NCBI GenBank assembly: GCA_963764675.1
Contig: CAVXTQ010000006.1
Location: 124,001-188,000 of the forward strand
Reading direction: 5' to 3'
DNA from: Acidiferrum sp963764675
Lineage (GTDB): Bacteria; Acidobacteriota; Terriglobia; Acidiferrales; UBA7541
DNA length: 64,000 nt
Part shown: piece after piece, positions 53,438-59,582 of the stretch
Layout of the letters: each line of letters begins with the position of its first letter
Position numbering within the stretch: position 1 is the stretch's first letter
Position numbers and translations under genes: made by a program
Notes under the pieces: model-generated
The model's input: only the letters and a program-made list of their open reading frames with translations
Told to the model about the DNA's origin: nothing
The model's database searches: none

Positions 53438-53877
53438 GGCGGAGTCTGAGCAGTGGGACATCAAGCGGGTGACCGAACTCTACAGCACCGCGCAGCAGGA
53501 AGAGCGGTCCCTCGAGCTGGAACTCGAAAAAACAAGAGTGATGGCTCCCTTCGATGGACTCGTCGCCCGCCGCTACGTGCGCGAGGGCCAGAACGTCGCA
53601 AAAGGTGATCGCCTCTTCTGGATTACAGCGGAAGCTCCGCTCTTGATGCGTTTCACCTTGCCGGAAAGAATGTTTCGGGCGCCTGCACCGCGGGCAGCAG
53701 TTCGAAATCACGTCTGCCGACATACCCGGCGAGAAGCACGCCGCAGCGGTTCGTGAAATCAGCCCGGTGATTGATCCAGCCAGCGGCACGTTTGAAGTGC
53801 TGGTTGAGCTGACCGGCAATCACGGTGCCTTGCGGCCCGGCATGACCGCGGCCGTGCATCTCGCCAACGCTCAATGA
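53378..53877 (+). pseudogene. HlyD-type adaptor, remaining segments in two other frames
   Basis: In a second frame: AQRRWDLGVISEEELQHAKY, then EKTRVMAPFDGLVARRYVRE (second lipoyl half) and PLLMRFTLPERMF. A further one-base change at TTTCGGG (about 53664-53670) moves the C-terminus to a third frame: GRLHRGQQFEITSADIPGE, VREISPVIDPASGTFEVLVE and GALRPGMTAAVHLANAQ, the usual RND-adaptor barrel. The TGA at 53875-53877 overlaps the ATG of the M50 gene. All domains of a complete adaptor are present once both indels are repaired. Confidence 0.7.
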
Positions 53878-56030
53878 ACCTCACTCGCGTCCTAAACGTC
53901 GCACTGCCCGAGATGCCAGCGCGCGTCCTTTCCAGACACGCGCCGCGTATGCCTCCCGACGTCGTATGGAAGCAGCACATCGAGGAGGGCAAACCGGTCG
54001 TGCGTGTGTATGTCCGCAGCAAGGAGCCTATATTTCGTTTTCCGCCACCGAACTGGGCTCTGGCGCAACTCTTTGACGGCAAGCGTTCGTACGAAGAGAT
54101 TGCGCAACTCTACTCCACGCAGACCAACTCAGAGCTTGGCACGAATGAAGTGCGGGAGTTCGCCGCGAGTATGGCGGCTATGGATTTCTGGTATCAGACG
54201 CCTCAGGAAAGAAACATCCTGCTGATGCAGAAGGATGCGCAGAAACGGCGCAAGACCCTGAAGGCTAAGAAAAGCAAATGGGGCGATCTGGCCGAGATCA
54301 CCTTCCCGGCGGTAAATCCCGACAAGTTTCTGACTTGGCTTCACAAATACACCTACTGGATTTACACCTGGTGGTTCACCGCGATTACGCTCGTGCTGTT
54401 TGGCATCATGACTGGCATCACGTTTACGCACTGGAGCGAAATCGGGCGTGACACGTGGCAATTCTTCAATTTCACGGAGAAGAGCTGGGGTGATGTGGGA
54501 ATTTTCTACGTAGCGGCCCTGGTCACGATGTGCTGGCACGAGATAGGTCACGGCCACGCATGCAAACACTACGGAGCGCGCGTTCCGGCGATGGGTTTTC
54601 TGCTGATTTATCTCACGCCGGCCTTCTACACCGACACCACCGAAGGCCATGTAACTGGGTCGCGATATCAAAGGTTCGTTATCGCTTTGGCTGGTGTCTG
54701 GTCGGAGCTCTATATTTGCGCAGTCGCGACGATCGTTTGGTGGGACACGCCGCCGGAAACTACTCTGCATTTCGTGGCCTACGTATTGATGCTGATCACC
54801 GGTCTCGCTTCGATATTCATCAATTTCAATCCGCTCATCAAACTCGACGGTTACTACATGATGTGCGAAGCTCTCGGCCTCGCTGAGCTGAAGGAAGACT
54901 CCACGGCATACGTCTCGGCCTGGGTCAAACGGCACATCTGGGATCTGCCGGTCGAAGTTCCCTACGTTCCGCGGCGCTGGAGAGCGGGATACGTTGTCTA
55001 CGCTCTGCTCTCGGGCGCTTACAGCTACACCGTCCTTTACATCATCGCCCGCTTCGTCGGAAATGTTTTCCGCAATTTCGATCCGGATTGGTCCTTCATT
55101 CCCGAATTCTTGACGGCCGCCATCATTTTTCGCGGTCGAATTCGCTCCCTGGTGAACTTCATGAAATTCGTATACTTGGACAAGAGAGATCGCGCTCGTT
55201 CCTGGTCGATATCCCGCCACCCGATGTACTTGCTGGGCGCCCTTGCTGTCTTTCTATTTCTGCCCCTATGGCACGAGTCGATCCAGGGCCGTTTCCTTCT
55301 GGAACCGCAACAGCGGGTCATGGTGCGATCACTTGTGCCGGGCGCGGTCACCCGCATTTACGCGGGCGAAGGAATGAAGGTTGCCGCCGGCGCTCCGCTG
55401 TTTCGTCTCAGCAATCTGCCGCTGCAATCGAAACTGGGGAGGAGCGAATCGGACTACGCCGTGTCGTCCATGCATGCTACGTCGGCAGTGCTCCACTACT
55501 CCGATATCGGCCCGGCAACGCAGGAGCGCAATCGCCTGGCTGAGCAGTCCCGCAATCTCGGCGCTCAAGCCACTTCCCTCGATGTGGTCAGCCCCATTTC
55601 AGGAGTGGTCTTGACGCCGCGTGTGGGCGATCGACTCGCCTCCTATGTCTCAGCGGGCACAGAGTTAGCGGAGGTCGCCGATCTGAGCAAAATGCGCGCT
55701 CGCATCTATGTGTCCGAATACGATCTCTATAAATTGAAAGTAAGTTCCCGCGCGCGCCTGCTGGTAGATGGCTCACTCCACAAGTGGGACACACAGGTGG
55801 CGTCCATCGCACCGCAATCCTCGACCATTGATCCGGAGCTCGCCGAAGCGAGCAAGCTCAAGGGATTGCGGCCTCCTAATTTCTATGTCGTGGATATGCC
55901 GTTGGCCAATCCTGACGGCATCCTCAAGCCAGGAATGGTCGGCTTGGCACGGATTTACGGTCCACGACGCAGTCTTGCGGGATTTTTGTGGACCGCGACG
56001 AGGCGGGGCGTGGTCCGGAAACTGTGGTGA
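53874..56030 (+). CDS. PqqD-like / M50 peptidase / HlyD fusion membrane protein
   Basis: 718 residues, intact. Residues 30-115 form a PqqD-like winged helix (PPNWALAQLFDGKRSYEEIA, EFAASMAAMDFWYQ), the fold used as a RiPP recognition element. Membrane helices follow from about 160. The M50 zinc site is HEIGH at 222-226, with the third ligand in FNPLIKLDGYYMM (Asp325). After a last helix (LLGALAVFLFLPLWH) comes a periplasmic HlyD-like module (GAVTRIYAGEGMKVAAGAPL, DVVSPISGVVLTPRVGDRLA, RARIYVSEYDLYKLKV). It resembles YydH-like and lipoyl-binding M50 proteins. Its ATG overlaps the stop of the adaptor gene, so it is coupled. It probably binds, cleaves and hands over a peptide. Confidence 0.85.
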   Translation: MNLTRVLNVALPEMPARVLSRHAPRMPPDVVWKQHIEEGKPVVRVYVRSKEPIFRFPPPNWALAQLFDGKRSYEEIAQLYSTQTNSELGTNEVREFAASMAAMDFWYQTPQERNILLMQKDAQKRRKTLKAKKSKWGDLAEITFPAVNPDKFLTWLHKYTYWIYTWWFTAITLVLFGIMTGITFTHWSEIGRDTWQFFNFTEKSWGDVGIFYVAALVTMCWHEIGHGHACKHYGARVPAMGFLLIYLTPAFYTDTTEGHVTGSRYQRFVIALAGVWSELYICAVATIVWWDTPPETTLHFVAYVLMLITGLASIFINFNPLIKLDGYYMMCEALGLAELKEDSTAYVSAWVKRHIWDLPVEVPYVPRRWRAGYVVYALLSGAYSYTVLYIIARFVGNVFRNFDPDWSFIPEFLTAAIIFRGRIRSLVNFMKFVYLDKRDRARSWSISRHPMYLLGALAVFLFLPLWHESIQGRFLLEPQQRVMVRSLVPGAVTRIYAGEGMKVAAGAPLFRLSNLPLQSKLGRSESDYAVSSMHATSAVLHYSDIGPATQERNRLAEQSRNLGAQATSLDVVSPISGVVLTPRVGDRLASYVSAGTELAEVADLSKMRARIYVSEYDLYKLKVSSRARLLVDGSLHKWDTQVASIAPQSSTIDPELAEASKLKGLRPPNFYVVDMPLANPDGILKPGMVGLARIYGPRRSLAGFLWTATRRGVVRKLW

Positions 56031-56038
56031 AAAGAAAA

Positions 56039-56063
56039 AGGCCCCGAGAATTTCTCGGGGCCT
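56039..56063 (-). terminator. bidirectional rho-independent terminator
   Basis: A perfect inverted repeat: AGGCCCCGAGAA, one central T, TTCTCGGGGCCT. On the minus strand it is followed by CTTTTTCTTTTC, a good U-tract, and lies 32 bp after the peptide-gene stop. On the plus strand it lies eight bases after the M50 stop but only a weak GATTTTG follows. It therefore insulates the converging transcripts. Confidence 0.85.
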
Positions 56064-56094
56064 GAGATTTTGAAATCACCAACTGGCGCTGAGT

Positions 56095-56289
56095 TTACGA
56101 AATCAGACGCAGTTTCCTGATCGGAGCAGCCTTCCTGGCCAGCCCATGGACGCCGCCCTTGCTAACTGCAGCAGGACGCTTTCCCACCGGGCTCGCTGTG
56201 GCACCCGACACGGTTACATCTTCCTTCACGATATTGGCTTTCTTGGCGGTCTTGAGGGTGTTGATCAGGCTCTTTTTTTCGATGGACAT
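56095..56289 (-). CDS. 64-residue basic peptide, candidate precursor of the M50/HlyD system
   Basis: ATG 56289 with AAGGAG about ten bases upstream. The N-terminal MSIEKKSLINTLKTAKKANI is a Lys-rich amphipathic stretch. A short acidic patch (KEDVTVSG) follows, then a Gly/Ala/Lys/Arg-rich core ending in KAAPIRKLRLIS. There is no Cys, Trp or signal peptide, so lanthipeptide or disulfide chemistry is unlikely. It has its own sigma-54 promoter and terminator, and is placed between the activator gene and the M50 fusion gene. I infer it is the substrate. No family was recognised. Confidence 0.65.
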   Translation of the reverse strand: MSIEKKSLINTLKTAKKANIVKEDVTVSGATASPVGKRPAAVSKGGVHGLARKAAPIRKLRLIS

Positions 56290-56340
56290 GGCTCACTCGC
56301 TCCTTGCTAATTTTCTTGCTTTCTACCGACGCCTCCCCTA

Positions 56341-56359
56341 ATTGCATGGCGCGTGCCAA
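56341..56359 (-). promoter_or_regulatory. sigma-54 (RpoN) promoter of the peptide gene
   Basis: Minus strand: TTGGCACGCGCCATGCAAT. The essential GG and GC doublets are ten bases apart, in the consensus TGGCAC-N5-TTGCA context, with ATGCA at -12. The predicted start is near 56332, some 43 bases before the ATG. A sigma-54-dependent activator is encoded immediately upstream. Confidence 0.75.
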
Positions 56360-56453
56360 ACCGCCGGGCCGCTTTCCCTCCGACTAGTACCACAGAAAAT
56401 AAAGCCTTTAGCTGCTCCCGGCCGCGTTTCGTCCGTAACAGACCGGCAAAAAC

Positions 56454-56468
56454 TTAACCACCGGTTAA
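56454..56468. promoter_or_regulatory. candidate activator-binding palindrome (UAS)
   Basis: TTAACC, ACC, GGTTAA: a 15-bp inverted repeat about 100 bp upstream of the sigma-54 promoter, the usual enhancer distance. A weaker related site follows (TTAACCCACAGGTGGTCA, 56472-56489). It lies between the stop of the activator gene and the promoter. Confidence 0.6.
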
Positions 56469-56501
56469 AAATTAACCCACAGGTGGTCACTTTTTAACTA
56501 C

Positions 56502-57899
56502 CTATTGCAGGCGGTGCTTCCGGCAGAGGTACTTCAGACGCTGCGGGTCGATCTGCAGGAGCGCGGCGGCCGCACTCTTCTTGCCACCGGTCCGCCGCAG
56601 CGCGGCATTGAGGTATGCCAGCTCAATTCGCTCGAGTTCCGCGTCAAAATCCACGCCCTCCTCCGGAATCAGAATCGATTCTTGGCCAGTAGCGGCGGAC
56701 TGGAGCAACTGTTGCGGGAGGTGCTCCAAGGTGATCACCGAGCTGTTGACCATCACCACCAGGCGCTGCACCACGTTTTCCAGTTCCCGCACATTCCCGG
56801 GCCAACTGTAGTCTTCCAGAATCTCCAGAACGTCCGGCTTGACGGCCTTCAGCGGCTTTTTGGAGGAGGCGCAATAAATCCTCAGAAAGTGATCCACCAG
56901 GAGGGCGATATCCCCTTCCCTGTCGCGCAATGGAGGAACGACGATGGGGACGACATTGATCCGAAAATAGAGGTCTTCGCGAAATCTCCCCTTTCGCATG
57001 CAATCTTCCAGATCCTCGTTGGTCGCGGTGATCAGGCGGAAATCGATCTTGTGCGCGCTCCGCCCGCCGAGCCTCTGCACGGAGCGTTCCTGCAAGACGC
57101 GCAGCAGCTTGCTCTGCAGACCGGGATTCAGGGTGGTGATCTCGTCGAGGAACAACGTCCCGCCGTGCGCCAACTCGATGAGGCCTGGCTTGGCGGCGTC
57201 GGCCCCGGTGAAGGCGCCCCTTTCATATCCAAACAGCTCCGACTCCATCAAGCTCTCGGGAAGCGCCGAACAGTTCAAGCAAATGTACGGTTTATCCGAA
57301 CGGTCCCCGCACTGAACGATGGCCCTCGCCACCAGCTCCTTGCCGACGCCGCTTTCACCGCGCAAGACGACGGAGGCGTTTGTGGCGGCCACCGCTTCCA
57401 CCGATTGATACACCTTCTGCATCGCCGGACTGCTGCCCACTAGTCCGTGGAACGAGACCTTGCTCTCCGCTTGCTGGATGACGCGGCGGCCTTCCAGTTC
57501 CAAGGCCCGCTTTTCCATCGCGCGCGTCAGAACGATCTTCAACTCTTCGTAATTGAGGGGTAACACGAAGAACTCGTCGGCGCCAGCTTGGCTAGCCTTC
57601 AAGGGAATCGTGCGCGAGACAGAGCTCGTAAATGCGGCGAGCACCACGTCATCGCGAATTTTGCGGATCTCTTCCAGAACGTCCAGCCCGTCTCCGGGTC
57701 CGTCCCCGATGCAATCCAAGTTGAACAGAATGGCGTGTAGGTCTGCCTGCTCGATGACGTTTTTGATTTCGTCTTCGTTGCTGGCCAGTATCGTCCGGAA
57801 AGCGCTCCCCAGGTGCTTGTGGACCTCACGATAGTGCTCCCCGTCATCAGAAATGACGGCGAGCAAATGGCGTTCCGGGCTGTCAGATGTGTCGGGCAA
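56502..57899 (-). CDS. sigma-54-dependent response-regulator-type activator
   Basis: 465 residues from TTG 57899 with CGGAGC seven bases upstream. Receiver-like domain 1-130: acidic pair DD at 18-19 and Asp62 (NLDCIG), but the usual Lys-Pro is Leu-Pro (VLPLN), so phospho-switching may be altered. AAA+ domain: Walker A GESGVGKE at 181-188, the sigma-54 contact loop GAFTGA at 228-233, Walker B LFLDE at 249-253. The C-terminal Fis-like HTH reads KSAAAALLQIDPQRLKYLCR. It ends 143 bp upstream of the sigma-54 promoter of the peptide gene, which it most likely activates. No sensor kinase is adjacent. Confidence 0.9.
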   Translation of the reverse strand: MPDTSDSPERHLLAVISDDGEHYREVHKHLGSAFRTILASNEDEIKNVIEQADLHAILFNLDCIGDGPGDGLDVLEEIRKIRDDVVLAAFTSSVSRTIPLKASQAGADEFFVLPLNYEELKIVLTRAMEKRALELEGRRVIQQAESKVSFHGLVGSSPAMQKVYQSVEAVAATNASVVLRGESGVGKELVARAIVQCGDRSDKPYICLNCSALPESLMESELFGYERGAFTGADAAKPGLIELAHGGTLFLDEITTLNPGLQSKLLRVLQERSVQRLGGRSAHKIDFRLITATNEDLEDCMRKGRFREDLYFRINVVPIVVPPLRDREGDIALLVDHFLRIYCASSKKPLKAVKPDVLEILEDYSWPGNVRELENVVQRLVVMVNSSVITLEHLPQQLLQSAATGQESILIPEEGVDFDAELERIELAYLNAALRRTGGKKSAAAALLQIDPQRLKYLCRKHRLQ

Positions 57900-57984
57900 A
57901 CCAAGCTCCGTCGTATAGTGCGAGGGATTATAGGAGAGGCACCCTACCAGAGGAAGAGCGAACTGGGATCAGCAACCGCGAGTT

Positions 57985-58021
57985 TGGTAGCGCTAACGGG
58001 AATCGAACCCGTATTTCGGCC
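57985..58021 (-). pseudogene. 3' half of a split tRNA-Glu(UUC)-like gene
   Basis: Minus strand: anticodon-stem 3' strand GGCCG, variable AAAT, T-arm ACGGGTTCGATTCCCGT, acceptor TAGCGCT, then ACCA. No tRNA 5' half adjoins it. Its acceptor pairs with GGCGCTA of the fragment at 58762-58799 (with G-U at 1-72), and GGCCG pairs with that fragment's TGGCC (with one U-G). The fragments together make one complete cloverleaf. Confidence 0.7.
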
Positions 58022-58110
58022 GAGCAACGTGCGCGAGGCCCTCGTGAAGGTTGGTCAGTATGCTAAGATTGTTGAGAAGAAAGCGAAACTCGCTTGAGGT
58101 TTCGCGCTGT

Positions 58111-58187
58111 GGCCCGGTAGTGTAATCGGTTAACACGTTGCCCTTTCAAGGCAAAGACTACGGGTTCGATTCCCGTCCGGGCTACCA
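58111..58187 (+). tRNA. tRNA-Glu (anticodon UUC), intact
   Basis: A complete cloverleaf: acceptor GGCCCGG with CCGGGCT (G-U at 1-72), D-arm GTGT/ACAC with a GG-containing loop, anticodon stem TTGCC/GGCAA around the loop CTTTCAA (anticodon TTC), variable AGACT, T-arm ACGGG/CCCGT with TTCGATT, then A and encoded CCA. It lies inside the 740 bp that split the opposite-strand tRNA-Glu. Confidence 0.95.
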
Positions 58188-58197
58188 AGGATTTTGG

Positions 58198-58638
58198 ATG
58201 AATAAACCTGTAGCAGCGCTTCTGACAGTGGCAATTTGCACCGGTGAGGCAACTACTTTTCTGCATGACGAGTCGCTCGCGCCTCAACCACACGTTGAAC
58301 TCGAAACGACGGCCCCCGCGATGAGAAGAGAAGCAGCGGCGGCGACAAGCAGCGGCATCGGAAGCTCGGAGCTTCTCGGTCACCTTCGACAAAGACTTCT
58401 CTACACCAAGACCCTGCGTGCGAGGAAATCCAGCAAGTACGCGATGCTAGACGCGTTTGCTGACACAGCCCGCGAAATCGTCCAGAACCGCCCGGACTTG
58501 GAACCGTGGCGACGGGCACAGCAATATCAGATGTTGAAGTACGAGGTCGGGCTGACAAAAATGCGCTCGCGGGGCTGTCGAGACTATTCGGACGCGCTAC
58601 CAGTGGTGGCTCAAGCTCTCGGCGTTGCATGCAATTAG
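58198..58638 (+). CDS. hypothetical protein inside the tRNA-splitting segment
   Basis: 146 codons from ATG 58198, ten bases after the tRNA-Glu 3' end, with no clear ribosome-binding site (AAGGATTTTGG is the nearest purine stretch). A weak signal-like start (KPVAALLTVAICTGEATTF) precedes a helical, Arg-rich region (SELLGHLRQRLLYTKTLRAR, WRRAQQYQMLKYEVGLTKMR). No family recognised. It may be a passenger gene of whatever split the tRNA, or a chance ORF. Confidence 0.4.
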   Translation: MNKPVAALLTVAICTGEATTFLHDESLAPQPHVELETTAPAMRREAAAATSSGIGSSELLGHLRQRLLYTKTLRARKSSKYAMLDAFADTAREIVQNRPDLEPWRRAQQYQMLKYEVGLTKMRSRGCRDYSDALPVVAQALGVACN

Positions 58639-58761
58639 TTGTATCGAACTTGCATCAACGCGGACAAATTCAGACTAACCGGCCCTCAAGCTCTGACCTC
58701 AACGTGTTGAAAACCAAAGCCTATCGAAATCGACCTAAACGGACCTAAGGCCGAAATTACT

Positions 58762-58799
58762 TTGAAAGGGCCACGTGCTAACCGTTGCACCATAGCGCC
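58762..58799 (-). pseudogene. 5' half of a split tRNA-Glu(UUC)-like gene
   Basis: Minus strand: acceptor GGCGCTA, T8, G9, D-arm GTGC/GCAC with loop AACGGTTA, G26, anticodon stem TGGCC, loop CTTTCAA (anticodon TTC). All invariant bases checked (U8, A14, GG18-19, A21, U33) are right. After position 38 the sequence leaves the tRNA (AGTAATTTCGG). The matching 3' half is 740 bp further along the same strand at 57985-58021. Confidence 0.7.
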
Positions 58800-58886
58800 A
58801 CATTTTGCGGTGGGCGGAACCTTACTAGCATAAGAAAAAGCGGTGGAATCCACAAGTACGGCCAGGAAGTGGCAGCGAGTCGGAGC

Positions 58887-59105
58887 TCAAGATTGGCGGT
58901 CTGTAAACTCTTCGTGCCACGCCATTTGGATGGCTTCGAGTTTGCCCTCGTTGGAAGCTTTCGCGTCGCCCGAGAAATTCGGCAGTTCCATGATCCATTT
59001 GTGCATGTCCGTGAAGCGTACGGTCAGTGGATCGGTGTCCGGATATTTGTCGGTCAGAGCGATCGCAATGTCTTCTAGGTCGTCCCAGTCAAATGTCGCC
59101 GGCAT
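58887..59105 (-). CDS. iscX: Fe-S assembly protein IscX
   Basis: 72 residues from ATG 59105 with AAGGAG five bases upstream. The small acidic IscX fold is recognisable: FDWDDLEDIAIALTDKYPD, then DPLTVRFTDMHKWIMELPNF and KLEAIQMAWHEEF. IscX binds IscS and iron and modulates cluster assembly. Last gene of the isc operon, 31 bp after fdx. The longer ORF to 59270 is an out-of-frame overlap with fdx. Confidence 0.92.
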   Translation of the reverse strand: MPATFDWDDLEDIAIALTDKYPDTDPLTVRFTDMHKWIMELPNFSGDAKASNEGKLEAIQMAWHEEFTDRQS

Positions 59106-59136
59106 GTGGCTCCTTCGGAAGGAAATTTGGAAGCGC

Positions 59137-59547
59137 TCAGTGGTCCGCTTCTTTGGCGTAGTTCTTGTTCCACTCTGGAATTTCCACCACGATGTCGGTG
59201 GTGCCGTCGGGAACCGTTTGGCAGCCCAGGCGCGACTTCGGTGTGATGCCGGGAGCCATGTCCAGCTCATCGAGCTCCGCGTCAGTGGCTTCGTTGCACG
59301 ACTGCAAGCCCTCTTTGACGATCACGTGGCATGTCGAGCACGCGCAGACTCCGCCGCACGCGTGATCCAGTCCGGCCTTGATGCCTTCCGAAATATCAAG
59401 AATGCTGCCGGGTATGCCGTTGTGTCCGTATGGAATTTTCGCCGGATCGACTTCGATGGTCTTGCCGCTGGGAAGAAACGTCACTTTGAATTTCTTCGTA
59501 GCCGGCGTGTATTTTACTTCTTCGATGTAGGGATTGTTGCCACCCAT
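59137..59547 (-). CDS. fdx: 2Fe-2S ferredoxin of the ISC system
   Basis: 136 residues. Adrenodoxin-type cluster motif ACGGVCACSTCHVIV (C-x5-C-x2-C region) with a distal Cys in SRLGCQTV. It supplies electrons for cluster assembly on IscU. An N-terminal extension of about 20 residues (MGGNNPYIEEVKYTPATKKF) precedes the usual start of the family. Lies between hscA and iscX. Confidence 0.92.
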   Translation of the reverse strand: MGGNNPYIEEVKYTPATKKFKVTFLPSGKTIEVDPAKIPYGHNGIPGSILDISEGIKAGLDHACGGVCACSTCHVIVKEGLQSCNEATDAELDELDMAPGITPKSRLGCQTVPDGTTDIVVEIPEWNKNYAKEADH

Positions 59548-59582
59548 GTTGCTCTCCTCTAAGACCCTGACACTGCCTGCGC

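Noticed and set aside
54129..55220. 363-codon minus-strand ORF inside the M50 gene
   Set aside because: Antisense shadow. The plus strand encodes the HEIGH protease.
57813..58097. 94-codon plus-strand ORF containing LTGIEPVF
   Set aside because: That phrase is the translation of a tRNA T-arm read backwards, and the first half is antisense to the activator gene.
58063..58392. 109-codon minus-strand ORF containing RTGIEPVVF
   Set aside because: Antisense translation of the intact tRNA-Glu, a common false ORF.
57985..58400. tmRNA (ssrA) ending in the ACCA at 57985
   Set aside because: A tmRNA of normal length would run antisense through the intact tRNA-Glu, no tag-peptide frame was seen, and a matching tRNA 5' half exists at 58762.
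58022..58761. Self-splicing group I intron in tRNA-Glu
   Set aside because: End bases could fit, but I saw no group I core motifs on the minus strand and the segment carries a complete tRNA on the other strand. Left as a testable option only.
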